Below, in pieces: positions 1-11,860 of a stretch of DNA of 64,000 nt. The DNA comes from Cavia porcellus (taxonomy: Eukaryota > Chordata > Mammalia > Rodentia > Caviidae). The translations under genes and the position numbers were made by a program. Location of the stretch: assembly GCF_034190915.1 (NCBI RefSeq), contig NW_026947506.1, forward strand, positions 32,529,748-32,593,747. The letters are read 5' to 3'. The notes under the pieces are model-generated. The model searched no databases. It saw nothing but the letters and a program-made list of their open reading frames with translations, and was not told the DNA's origin. Numbering within the stretch: the first letter of the stretch is position 1; each line of letters begins with the position of its first letter.

Positions 1-902
1 ATCCCCAGCCCCACTTTTAGTGTTTCTTTCCACTGTTTTTAACAGGCCTGTTTCCTCCTGTTTTGCTTTTGTTTGTCTAGTTTTATGTCTTGTCAAATGG
101 TGCTGTCCTCAAGTGTTCGGTAGTGATTGGCTGAGAGTTTATTTCTCTATGTCACTGGCATCTCCTGGATGTCGTCTGTTCTTGTTTCTAATGCAGCCTC
201 CTCTCGTAAGCTGGTGGCGCAGCATGTAGATGGTGGGAGTCATGCCCACTGCTGACCTCTGGAAGTGGGTATTTCTCCTCCTGTGTACTGCCACCACCCG
301 GATGCTGCCTGTCTCCATGGACTAAGGGTTTTCTCTCGCTTCCTTCCCCCACCTAGGGCCCACAGTGCTCTCTGGTACAGGTCAGCACAGCGTGAAGAGT
401 CTCGCAGTCTCCACTGTTGCCCCATTCTCTGCATCTGCCTCCTCTGACTTCTGAACCCCGAACGCTGCTCTCCCTTCCCATAGCAGCTCCTTCCTATGTG
501 ACCTGGGCATCAGTCCTTCCTCACCTGACCTCATGTATCTTCTTCCTTGCAGAGTCCTCAGTTTCTGCTCCACTAACTAAACTAATACTTAAGTTACAAA
601 CTTAAGTATTTTTTCCCTGAGAGGCATTTTAGGACACTGGGACTCTAAAAGGTAGTAGAATGTTTTTAGCTTCCTTAATTTAACCAAACCTTGCCTTTTG
701 TTTATAAGCTCAAGTGCTATTTCTAGAATCTAAGCTACCTGAACAAACCAAATCTCCTTGCTTAAAATGTTATCACCTCCCTGGTAGCCTGAAAGAATTC
801 ACTTTGAGGATATCTTCATGATTCACACTATTATAAAGCTTAGTAAGGATAGAGGGTAGATACAATTCTGATTGCATCTGCAGCACATGAGATTATCTGG
901 TA
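1..902. other. unassigned sequence
   Basis: No gene, SINE or recognisable repeat seen. Only short chance reading frames. Confidence 0.5.
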
Positions 903-1276
903 TAGCTACAGACTAAATATTTGTGTCCCCCTCAAATCGTATATATTGAAGCCCAAAGGCACAAAGTGACAGTAAGCACACATAGGGCCCCTAGGAGTAG
1001 TTAAGGTTAGGATAAGTCATTTGAGCAGAGCCCCCTGGTTTAAGATTTGTGCCATTTTAGGAAGAAGATCCTGGAGTGAACATGCTCCACCCTGGCCATG
1101 TGAGATGCAGCAAGAAGGCAACAGTCTGCAAACGAAGCGGGTGCTTTCACCAGAACCTGGCTATGGCGGCACTCCAGTGTCAGACAGGCAGCACCCAGAT
1201 CAATGGGGAAATAGGTGTCTGTTGTTTAAGCCCCCAGTCAACAGTATTTTGTCACGGCAGCCAGCTGACTAGGGCA
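903..1276 (+). repeat. MLT1A-like MaLR LTR (old)
   Basis: Recognisable degenerate MaLR LTR: actaaatatttgtgtccccc near the start, tgccattttaggaagaaga in the middle, catgtgagatgcagcaagaa, then tctgttgtttaagcccccag and ttttgtcacggcagccagct at the end. The divergence shows it is ancient. Confidence 0.75.
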
Positions 1277-1394
1277 AGTGCTTTAACCAAGACTATAAAC
1301 CAAATAATTTTGATAATTTTCCCAGCCAAAGCCTAAAGGCAGACTAAATATACCTTCTGCTTTTATTGGGCAGCATAGTTACAGATCAGCCATT

Positions 1395-1545
1395 GAGAAG
1401 AATCAGATGGAAGCAGCCTGTATGTCCATCAGCAGATAAATGGATAAAGAAAATGTGGTATTTACATACACTGGAGTCATTTCTAGAAAAATGAATACAC
1501 CTTGAGACCATAATTTTACGTGAAATAAATGAGACACAAAGCTTT
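1395..1545. repeat. old L1 fragment
   Basis: Contains the widespread L1 phrases tgtatgtccatcagcagata, aaagaaaatgtggtatttac and gtgaaataaatgagacacaaag, diverged from any young copy. No reading frame survives. Confidence 0.6.
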
Positions 1546-3631
1546 AAACATTGATTGGTGTCTCCCATATGAGTAACCTAAATTATAAAATAGCAAAATA
1601 AAAAGGCAAATTGTCATCAGGGAGATAAATCTTTCTCAAATGCTATGGGAATCAAGAGAGGGAAGGAAGAGGAAAGCAAAGGAAGAAGAGGAGATGAAAA
1701 AAGGAATTAGTATGTGCCGCATACACGCACCAACTCCGCACAAGGAAAGCACAGTATTCATTAGGGATTGCAAACATGTACTAATAAAAATTAAAAATGT
1801 ATCTTTTAGGTTAAGTGGGACACAAAACAAGGTCTACTAAGACATTCACGACAGTGTCATTAAATTCCTACTTCTGTGGACATGACAAGCACATGCCGTG
1901 GGATGACTAGACCAGCAGAGTTCAGCTTCCTATGAACCAAACCCCAGGCTCCAGCCAGCTCAGCAAGCAGCCATGGCTGCAGGCCTGCGTCTTGCAGTCA
2001 CGTTCCTCATTCAGGACAGCGGGTCCTCAGCTGCTGTGAGCCTCATCCAGCCCAAGAGTGAGACAGGAATTAAAATGGAACTTTCTACTTCATAAGCTGT
2101 TGTAAGGACTGAGTATATTAATTGAAGTGCTTCTCTCTGTGCTTTCTGACTAACATGAAAATTCTCAATGTTGGCCCTTTTTGGTGTACTTTTGACACAT
2201 GATGCATATAAAATAAGATGATAACCAAGAACCGACAGCAAGGACATCCCAAGCATGAGGTGAGTTTGCACCCTTGAACTGACTATTGATGCACAGTGGT
2301 AGCATCACTTCAAAAAAAATCAGTGTTTACTGTGCTGTGCATTTCATGAGATTTCAGTTTATCTGTGAGCTTACTGGTGTGCTGCTCATCGTTAATGAGT
2401 TTCAGTTCTAAAAATATTCAACTTTGTAAAGCATCCTCCATTACTTCCAAAGCTTATAAAATCTGCTGGTAATTTACCTCAGTAAACTGAACTCCTAAAG
2501 AAGAAAGACAAAAACCTGATGCTAACACCAAATATCAAACCACTACCAAATCCACAAAAACATTCCCACTGACAACTTCATGCCATTCTGGAGTTGAGTT
2601 AAGAAGCAATAGGAAGTTGCACAGTGGGTTGAACATACCTAATAAACAAAACCCTACCCTAGCTATAGCTGTGCTCTAAGAAAATCCAGATGTGCAAACC
2701 ATAAATGAGGAGCAAATGAGGGCAGTGATGCAGCTGTCCCTGTGTTGCCCAGGCTGTTCTTAAACTCCCGGATCCCAGAAATCCTCCTGCCTTGGCCTGC
2801 AAAATAGGGGGAGTACAGGTGTGCAGCACCTCACCTAGCATCATATATACATCTTTAAATATCACTTGTAACTGCACTCATAAATGTGAATTTACAAATT
2901 TTAGACCCTATGCAGTATAAGTCCTATAATTAATCAGCATTTATTGAATAAACAAACAATTTGACAATTAGTACTGAGGTTCAGTGTCAGTCAAACGAGG
3001 AAAATGTCAGAAGTGAATGCAGCCCCAGACCACTAGCAACGAATAAGCCAGATCTGCGGCCAGAGCAACTCCCACACCCTTGCCTCTCCTTGATCCCGAG
3101 CCTCTGCGGTGGACTCAGGTCTACTCTCTCAAAGCCAAACAGCTTTTACAGATTCTACCAAATCCTTACAGCTCAATCTCAAAAATAAGCAAGTTTTGTT
3201 GTCTTAAGTGTCCTAGAAAATCCAATTTGAAACCACAAGGTGGTGGCTGAAATCTGGGAGGATTTCTTGAGGTTTTATTCAGCTTCCCTTTGAGGGCAAA
3301 AGGAAGAAATACAACGCCCTCACCTGGACTACCTAACCCATTCACATGATGAAATCTATGAACTCTGTACCTGGACTCCACTCCCACCTCTGTCCACACT
3401 TCATCATGTGAGGCCCTGTATGGGAGCCTCCATCACACAGCAGTGTTAGGAGATAAACGTCAAGGACGGGCTCCTCGGCAAGGACTGCACAAGTGGGCCT
3501 CACTGCTCCTGTGGGGCCCGTCCACATTCAGAAGAACACAGCACAAGAAGGGTGTTTCGGGCCCAAAGCCAGCTTAACACTCTACTCCACTCAGTAAACA
3601 GCATCCCTGCTTTTTTAAAAAATAAAATAAT
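1546..3631. other. mostly unassigned sequence with one reverse B1-like SINE
   Basis: A diverged reverse B1-like copy lies at about 2738-2841 (gttgcccaggctgttcttaa, gagtacaggtgtgcagcacc). Nothing else is recognisable. Confidence 0.5.
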
Positions 3632-3747
3632 GGGGGCTGGGTATTTAGCTCAGCGGCATAAGCACCTGCCTTGCAAGCAGGCGGTCGTGAGTTCAATCCC
3701 CGGTACCGATAAAAAAGAAAAAGACAATAAATAAATAAAATAAAATA
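3632..3747 (+). repeat. ID-type SINE
   Basis: GGGGCTGGGTATTTAGCTCA with a box A-like start, GAGTTCAATCCCCGG as box B, then an A-rich (aaataaa)n tail. The AGCGGCATAAGC variant also appears at 10317, 14301 and 19979, so a distinct local ID subfamily is present. Confidence 0.85.
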
Positions 3748-3810
3748 CTGTCAACTCCATCTTTTTATGAAGTGACCACCTTTTTTTTTTTTTTTAAATC
3801 CATTTTATTC

Positions 3811-3830
3811 ATAGATAGGAAGAAAGAAAG

Positions 3831-3873
<43 letters not shown>
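3811..3873. repeat. (GAAA)n microsatellite
   Basis: About 14 GAAA units inside the 3' end of the first half-LINE; on the element's strand it is a TTTC tract. Confidence 0.9.
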
Positions 3874-5340
3874 GAGAAAACTGCAACAAAATTTTAAAGT
3901 TTGTCAGTCAGGGGATAACAATGGTACATACATTTCTTGTATATTCTTTATGATGACAAGTCTGGATTTTATTTTTTTTATTTTTATTATTATTTTTTTA
4001 TTTTTATTTAAGGAGAAAAGAAAAGAAAGAAAAAAAAACAGTGAAGGGGTACAAGTTATACAGATTTACAGAATAAAAAAAATGCGCAGTAGGAAATCAC
4101 TAGTTAATGGATTACATATTGTCATCTTAGAAATAATTATTCCAGTCACAAAATTAAAGCTTGTAGAGTGGACATTCCAACAATGATACTACAAACAGTT
4201 CTGTTCAATGATCCAATAAAACTCTGTGATATCATTTTCTATCTTATACATTTAAATATACATGCAGTTATATAGTTTAGAGCACTTTCTTTTCCTCTCT
4301 TTTGTACAGTGACTATTACACATTTTGGGTTTCATTGCTCCCACGGTTCTTGTTGCTTTTTTGGAAGAGAGTAAAACCAAATGTGACGTAACAGAGCAGA
4401 ATCGGTCAAGTCAAAAGGGTGGACATAATAGATAATATAAAAACATAATACAAGGTGATCAACAATGGTTACCATAATGCCTCCCGCTATTTCTAATAGA
4501 ATTGCCTATATCATTAGTTGTAATACAATTGAACAAAACCGTAAAGAATAAAACCGACAAAACCAAAACATTGGAGATATTGTAGGTCTTCAAAAGTAGA
4601 TAAAAGTCAACGAGAATGGGCGTTATAATGAATCTCATTATCTTCTCAGCTGATGCCTAAACTTTCGAACCTGATACTATCCAGCAAAACAGAATAGAGG
4701 AACCTCAGTCAAAAACAAGATGGTGAGAGTAACACAGGGCTTCAAATCGAGATAATAGAAAGTCAAAGTGGGTTACTATATTATATCCTGCTATATTTTT
4801 CCCTTTAATTAAATGGATAAAAATAAAAAAGTAAATAATGGAGTGGAGATTGAGAAAAAAGAGGGCATAACAGCTTAAACAGGGCAGATCAAAACATAAC
4901 CATTTAAGCAGAATAGTGTTTCACCACTAGATAATCCTGACCCAAAAATAGTTACCATATTGACTCCCTCCCTGAAGTCCTTGAGTACAACTTCATATAC
5001 TGTAGCATTAAGTATATCAAAACAATGTAAATCCATTTAAGAGAATGACAGCATTATAGAGTATTTAGAATCGACTAACAGAAAATGAACAATGGTCTCT
5101 GTATAATCTCCTTGTCTTTAAAAGGTTTTTTCTTATACTATCGTACATAACAAAATCCAATAAGATACAACCTGTTTAGACCATTGGAGACAGAAGAACA
5201 AAAGCTAGATGAGACTTCAAAACAAGATGGTACTAAATCAGCATTACCTATTAAGATGTCATTTTCTCCAAAAAAAGCTGTTCCTAGCATCCAATCTTCT
5301 CTGTCTCATTTCTGTTGAGCTCTTTTTCTGTCAGTAGCTG

Positions 5341-6412
5341 TCAGTTTGTCTTCTTCATTTTGTTCTCTGCTCCATTCGTTGTGGCTTCCCCGCCCCTATT
5401 TCTGGGTTCTTTGTATTTTTCTTTTTTTAGAATATCCTGCAATACTTTCTGTAGGGTTGAATTGGTGGTTGCAAATTCCCCCAGTTCCTCTTTATCCTGG
5501 AAGCACCACGTTTTTCCATCAATTTCCAGGGACAGTTGTGCAGGATATCTCAATCTTGGCTGGAGATTATTATCTTTCAAAGCTTGAATTATTTCTCCCC
5601 ATGCTCTTCGTGATTTGATGGTTTGTGAAGAGAAATCTGCTGTAATTCTGATGGGTCTCCCCTTGTAAGTGATCTGTTTCTTGTCTCTTACAGCTTTTAA
5701 TATTCTGTTCTTGTATTGAATTTCTGGAATTTTTATTATTATATGCCTGGGTGTTTCTCTGTTAGGGTTGTAGGTAGCTGGGGTCCTGTATGCCTCATAC
5801 ATTTGAGTATCTTTACCTTTTGCTAAATTAGGAAAATTCTCCTGGATTATTTCTGTGAGTAGCTTTTGTAGTTCACTTGTTTGTGTCCCTACTTCTTCTT
5901 TTATGTTCTTAATCCTTAAGTTATGGCTCCTCTTATCATCTTCTTGTCTTTGTATTATTGCTGTGTGTTTCTTTGTTATTTTTAAGAAGTTTTTCATTTC
6001 ATTCTCCCATGTTTCAAGTCTGCCCTCCAATTCAGATAGTCTGTCCTTAGTTTCTTTCAAGCTGTTATGCCAGTCTTGGGTAGACTTCTTAATTTCTTGA
6101 TAGTCTCTTTGCACCTGCTTCACATACTCAATGCTTTCTCTGTTTTCTCCATCAAGCAATTCTCCCCTCTTTTTCTGTTCTTCCATTCCACCATCTGCTT
6201 TTTCCTGGGTGGTGCTTAGCATTTCTCTAACTATTCTGCATACTTCTAGCTTCAGGTCATTGATAACTTCATTCCTGAATTGGTCTATGAGGCTCTCTAA
6301 ATGGCGCTTAATGTATATTGGTGCAGTGTCCTCTATTGCCTGATTCTCAGGATTGGGGGTCGAGGAGCCTTTTTTTTTTGCTTCCCTTCCCCATATTTTC
6401 TGTTCCTTATAA
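5341..6412 (-). pseudogene. LINE ORF1p (RNA-binding protein) relic, copy 1
   Basis: The open frame from 6222 to 5341 encodes 293 residues typical of LINE-1 ORF1p: a coiled coil rich in Leu/Glu/Lys (about residues 15-85 of this frame), an RRM-like middle with HIIIKIPEIQYKNRIL, and a basic C-terminal domain with TIKSRRAWGEIIQALK. By alignment with copy 2 the original start was near 6410-6412, where ATG GAA is now TTA TAA. A 10-A run at 6370-6379 (complement) shifts the frame of the N-terminal 60 or so codons. The product would coat element RNA as a trimer in ribonucleoprotein particles. This copy is disabled at its N terminus. Confidence 0.88.
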
Positions 6413-8892
6413 AATGTAATCTTACACAGGAGGCCCGGCTTCCCTGCCTGTCAGCCACAGCTTGATCAAATTGCGCTGGCTAGTTGTTCCCGCTCACCGC
6501 TGCGCCCCAGGGAGTTGCGGAGGAGGCAGCCTACGCGGGAGTCGGTGGCTCCTCCGGGCCACCGTCAGGCTCTGGGATCTGGGTTAGGCCAGCCTAGGGA
6601 GTCTGCGAGCAGCGTCCCTCCGGCCAGGCACCTTTCACCAATCCCGTCCGAGAGGGAAACGTGCGGCTGCAGTGCCACCGCGCCCTGCTCTTACAGGACT
6701 GCCCGCGCCCAGAAAAACCTCCGCTGGAGTCAAACTGCGGTAGGGAGTCAGTTCCTCGCTCACCTCGCCACGTCAGCCTTCCTCCCTGACCGTCGCGTCT
6801 CCGACTCCGTTCGCGAACTCCCGTTCCCAGAGCTCGGTGAAGTGACCACCTTTGTCGAAAGAGAGGCAGCCATTCAACTAGACAAATCAGCCAGATGCAT
6901 GTCAGAAAACTGGAAGTGTGTGCTTACCTTTTTGGGGTCCATGTTGAATTTCTTTCTTCCCATGGCTATTTGCTTGTTCCTCTGTGTAGTCTTGCTATTC
7001 ATTTGAAATAATGGGAAAATGATTAGCAGGGATCCGCAGAGAGCAGCGCCTCCCACAGCCCAGTGAGGCACAGCCCTTCAGCACATTTTCCCCTCCTAAC
7101 ACTCAGCAAGGGAAAAGCACTGCTGCACGCTGAAGACTCTCTTCGAAGGTGTGCGGCCGCCTGGGCTCTTTTTTCACTTGTGATAACTTGAGATATACTT
7201 CTGAAAAAGCTGACGATGAAAACCAGTGACTTTTTTAAAATAAAAGAGGTGATTCCTTGTGACACGGAAAGGTTATTTCTGAGTAGTTCATTCTAAGTGC
7301 CTATGAGACAATGATAGAATGAGATTTAGAGAGAAAGGAGCATAGGAAGTAACCTCCAGAGAAGCAACCTCCGCCTTCAGAGAGAACAGGAGGGAGGCAG
7401 GGCAGGAAAGAAGGAACAACTCCAAAGGCCCCCACTTCCCATGTCAGCCCTCTTACCCGCTATGCTCACCAGTTGGTAAATTCAGGTAGAGGATGAAGAC
7501 ACAGAGCAGAGATTAAAGACACAGCCATGAACATTTTACTTCTTCTCCACTGAAGTCAGGTTATCGATCTCTGTCATCACTTCTGCAATTTCGTATTTCA
7601 GCCTCTATCAAAAAGAGGAAATTGTGTGGTCTTAACCTTCCTCTGCCTAGACTCAGAACTTTCACCTTCCGGGTGCAGGTTTCCTGAGGGATCATCTGAT
7701 CATCACAGGTCCAGAACCTCAACACATTTGTAGACAGAGCTAGAGCCTCAGTCACACCCAGCACTGCTTAGGAGAAACAAAACAATGCGTCCACCTCTCA
7801 TCAGATACTAAAGAAGAGGGGTGCCCTATGCAGAGTCTAGAGTATTTGTGTGTAAAGTCAGGAAGGGACATGTAAGTATCAGAAAAAAAAAAAAGATAAA
7901 ACCACTTAACTGCGCCCATTCCCCGCTACCTGGCACAGGCCGCCTGTTTTCCCCTCCTGCATGCCTGTTCTTGGGAAACCAGGGGAAACTGAAGCTCAGA
8001 TTTAGGTGACATCAAGTTAGCCAGGCAGTGATCTCTGGGTGGTTTCTGTCACTTTGTAAGACAGGAAGCACCAAGGATCAGGACTGAGGAGTGAAATGAG
8101 ACTGGATCCATGTGCTCAGCGATGCCAGAAACAGAGGGGACAGGCTCACCTTTTCCCCTACTGGCTGAGAGACTCCTAGGCCCTCTGGGCCTTAGTGTTC
8201 TCTCCAACAGAAGAATGCAGTCAGAGCCAAATTAAGATTCCATATTCATCAGCGGTATGATTACTAGTATTCACATAAAATTTGTTCTTATGTGTCAGCC
8301 AAAGGACTTATCCTGGGTTACAGGATTTTTCCAAGAATGAAGGGTAACTTTAGAATAAAGATGTCTATGCATTATCTTTCAAAAACAAAGAAATTTTTAT
8401 TCAGAACCCTCTTTTTGTAAGCCAAGAAATTCAGACTTTAACAGTGAGTTCCTAGAAAGGAGTTACTGTCTGGGACAAGGTCTGGATCTACAGTGAGTAG
8501 CCTGTGAGGTCATATTTATTTTGGCAGTGACAATGACTAAGAAGCTTCTCAAAGAAGAGCCTTGCCCAAGGAATCCAAAGCCTACTGAATAGTTTTTGTA
8601 AAAGTCACAGGCACCCCAGCGCTGAAACTATGACTGTATTCATTTATATCTCCTGGAACACCCCACCACCCTGCCCTTTGGGTAAAGTGTGCAAATGTGG
8701 GAAGGATAATGTTTATTCATCTGGGTTTTATTCATCTTTGTCATTCTGCACCTGCCACCTAGCAGACTTGGTACCTAGCTGGAACCAGATTTATAACTAT
8801 CTATCCATTCAAAGGACATTCTGAGTGCCAATAAGCAGTATTCCAAGTACTCGAATATTGTACACAAACAAGGTTGTACCAAAAAATTTTTT

Positions 8893-8950
8893 TCTGGTGA
8901 TAGTGAAGACTGAACTCGGGACACCTGTACCGAGCTACATCCTTGGCCCT
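8893..8950 (-). repeat. ID-like SINE fragment
   Basis: Reverse-strand box B and box A remnants (gactgaactcgggacacctg, cgagctacatccttgg). Confidence 0.5.
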
Positions 8951-9537
8951 TTATAATTTTTAAAAATCTGGACAGAGCTTACTAAGTCACTAAACCACTA
9001 AATTTTGTCACAGCATTCTAACCCATCTTCTCTTCTGGGTGTTCAACAACTAAAGTTTAGAGGCCAAAAGCAGGGAGATAACTGGGCTAAGGGAACAGTC
9101 AACATTTTGGCCCTGGCCCTCCAAGGTCAACAGAGACCTGGGAAATGAGAGAACTTTTTACAGGATCCTGCGACTCTGGCAAGTTCTCCAGTCTCCTGAG
9201 CAGGGATAGATCCCAGAAGACAGACACCCACAGAGATGTGCAGCGTGCCTAAGGGGGAAGGGTCACCAGGCAAGCAAGACTGTGAGACATCCCAGCAGCT
9301 GACATGATGGAGCTGAGAGACTTCATATATGGTTCCAAGCAAAAGGCCTAAAGAAGCTTACCTGACCTTGACAGGCAAGAGGACAACTTTAATTAACACA
9401 GGTCTCATTTTGATTTGGTCTTAAACACTCAGAAGAAATGTATAACAATAAAAGGATAAACATTTGTTTATATGCCCTCCAAAATAGCAGTTATTCACTG
9501 TAAAAGTTATCTTGACTGATCTGTCTTTCTCCTTAAA

Positions 9538-9562
9538 AAAAAAAAATATATATATATATATA
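9538..9562. repeat. A-run and (TA)n microsatellite
   Basis: A run of A followed by about nine TA units. Confidence 0.85.
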
Positions 9563-10105
9563 TCAAACTGTCATTTGAAATCAGATAACAGGCATTCTAA
9601 CAACACCAGAAGAGGGTTCTTAGGCCAATTATAAAAGCTAAATGCATATATTTCTGATCCTCCTAATATTTCTATGGCTATTCAAAATATTACAGAACAG
9701 GTTAGGGCAAATCAGATTCTAAAATTCCTTGGACCTTCTCCTTATCCTCCTTATAAAAGGCTAATACTGAGTCTCCCTAGTAAAACATTTGTTGGTCATA
9801 TTCATAATAGTCTTTGGTCTTTCCATGCCCGCTCGTTACTGACTTATTTTCCCATTAGATCAGCATTACCTGAACAACTCAGGGGGTCCTGTCAGTTCAG
9901 CCCTTCTCTTCTTTCCTTTTCCAGTCTCACCCGAAGATCTAAACCCTAGACCTCCCACATCTAAACCCGAGGGTCTGGGATGCCTCCTCTCCTTCCCTGA
10001 CTCTTAATAAACACCTATTGCCATTCCATTACAGCCAGATCACCCCATCCCTCCCAGGTACCAGATTTTGGTAAAACACTGACAAGTTTTGCCAAAAAAG
10101 AAAAG

Positions 10106-10216
10106 CATCCTCGGAAGGCTGAGGTAGGAAGATCAGGGGCCTGCACTCACAGCCTGTACTCACAGAGAGTTCAGAGGTATTCAGGGACTCTGTGAGACCC
10201 TGTCTCAAAACTATTT
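10106..10216 (+). repeat. B1-like SINE fragment
   Basis: ctcggaaggctgaggtagga to gagaccctgtctcaaaac, lacking the usual left end. Confidence 0.6.
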
Positions 10217-10316
10217 TTAAAATTTAAAATAAAATACAAATCTAAGCTGTAGACATAGTAACCAACATTTTATGTACAATTTAGAAAATATTTCAACTAA
10301 AAAGAAATAAAACCAA

Positions 10317-10425
10317 GGGGCTGAGGATTTAGCTCAGCGGCATAAGCGCAGGCAGTCGTGAGTTCGATCCCCGGTACCGATAAAAAGGAAAAAGACCAAA
10401 GGAAAAAAAAAAAAAAAGAAACAAA
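10317..10425 (+). repeat. ID-type SINE
   Basis: ggggctgaggatttagctca, agcggcataagcgcaggcag, gttcgatccccggtaccgat and an A-rich tail. About ten bases between the two boxes are deleted relative to the copy at 3632. Confidence 0.85.
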
Positions 10426-10664
10426 ACCAAATACTTCAACTGAAAATGTCCAGATCCATCTTTGAAAAAGGCTGGACTAAGACATCACCTCTCAGTTTCC
10501 AGTTACTATGAACAACGTAATGTAGCCCTGGACCATGCCCAGGTACCTCGTGCTTTCTTTTGTAAAGTTCCCTGTCCCCAAACTATGAAATACTGTTCTG
10601 CCTAACATTACTTCCAAGTTCTCCTTCAGCATCCCCTGAAAAGGTTTTACTTTTATGTTCATAT

Positions 10665-11168
10665 TGTTGGAAACAGGCTTTGTTTTATGTCAAAGCACGA
10701 GGCCAAAACAACTCCATTTTAGATTTAAATGATCTGGCCATCTACTCACTACCCCCATGCCTTTAATATCCTGAGCACCAAGAAATGGTGGCTGTGGACT
10801 TTTTCCCAAAGTGAAGCCATTTCTAAGCCAAGGAACCAAGAACTGTCCATTTCAAAACAGAAGTCCCCTTCCACAAGATAAGAACCGAGGACTTTTTGTT
10901 CCACACCCCAAGCCTCTTCCCCAACTTACTCAGCAACACACTCACCCCACAGCTCAGACCACTCAGATTAGTCAACTGGGATAGATCTGAGCCTTTGAAT
11001 TCATCCAGTGAGTTCAAAGGTCAGATGCTCCTCCTACCTTAGGGGTAAAAGGGGCAGCTCTCCTTTGGCCGGTGGGCCTACTACCTCATGCATGTGATCT
11101 TCTACAAAAATAAAATTCCTTCTCAAGATTTCTCCATGTGTAAGTGTCTTTTATTATCTGAACCAACA
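10665..11168 (+). repeat. possible solo LTR, family unknown
   Basis: The block starts TGTTGGAAAC and can be closed at CCAACA, with AAATAAAATTCC about 50 bases before the end, as in an LTR. No target duplication was found at these limits, so the borders are tentative. Confidence 0.3.
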
Positions 11169-11730
11169 AATTAGGTCTGGGGCTTATTTCCAACCGTACC
11201 CTCATAATCCTCCAATCTTCACACCTTAATGATGGACTTATTTCTGTAATTGTCCTAGGCTGAATGTAACAGTAGGTGATTAACACATGGTGTCATTTTT
11301 ATGTAAGTCTTAAAATTCATTTTTATTGTGTGACAAATACATATATACATTCTTTCTGAGTATAGCCTCCAAACCCTGTGTGGATAAGGATAAAATTCTA
11401 TTTTACAATAACCCATGCCAATCATTATGACTCCCTCTTTTTTCTCTATTCACTATGGTTCATGAATACTAGTCTGGTGCTGTCCAATTAATTTCCATAC
11501 ATCTTCCATTCATTAAAATAATGAGGGGTCACTTTGAGGGGTTTTTGTATAGAATTATCACAGACATAGTTATTGTATCTTCAGTTTGTCATCCATTTTA
11601 AAACATGTTTTAGGGAACTTTCTATGTTAGCACAATGCAATCCTCTACATCTGATATCCAGAATAAATTTAGTAATTTCTCCATTGAATGGAACCATGTC
11701 CCTCCAATGTTACAAAAACTTATAAATCAG

Positions 11731-11860
11731 AGCCAAGCATGGTGGTGCATGCCTGTAGTCCCGGCACTTGGGAGGCTGAAGAAGGAGGATCGCCATGAGT
11801 TCAAGGCCAGCCTGAACTGCATAGCAAGACCCTGGCTAAAAAAAAAAAAAAAAAAGAAAA
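11731..11860 (+). repeat. B1-like SINE
   Basis: agccaagcatggtggtgcat, ggcacttgggaggctgaag, gttcaaggccagcctgaact, ending in a poly(A) run. Confidence 0.85.

Larger units (their letters stand above)
3784..6837 (-). mobile_element. ORF1-only LINE-1 derivative (HAL1-type), copy 1, complete ends
   Basis: A 3.05-kb insertion bounded by a 16-bp direct repeat TGAAGTGACCACCTTT (3768-3783 and 6838-6853). The - strand 3' end is a poly(A) of about 15 with AATAAA 9 bases upstream of it (complement at 3804-3809). Order on the - strand: a roughly 425-bp GC-rich 5' leader, an ORF1 relic, then about 1.5 kb of AT-rich noncoding DNA. There is no trace of ORF2 (endonuclease/RT). The same order with no ORF2 recurs in copy 2 (46489-50129), so the loss of ORF2 is a family trait, as known for half-LINE HAL1 elements. 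Beyond about 4040 the two copies end in different sequence. Confidence 0.8.
6854..10105. other. unassigned sequence
   Basis: No coding region supported; the ID-like fragment at 8893 and the TA repeat at 9538 are listed separately. 9670-10060 contains TATAAAA (near 9753) and AATAAA (near 10007) and could be another LTR, but no borders or target duplication were found. Confidence 0.4.

Noticed and set aside
3632..3720. tRNA gene
   Set aside because: The boxes A and B look tRNA-like, but the cloverleaf is broken and an A-rich tail and many sister copies show it is an ID SINE.
6515..7006. 163-codon open frame on the + strand
   Set aside because: It runs antisense through the GC-rich leader of the half-LINE and crosses its target duplication into unrelated flank. 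No conserved domain.
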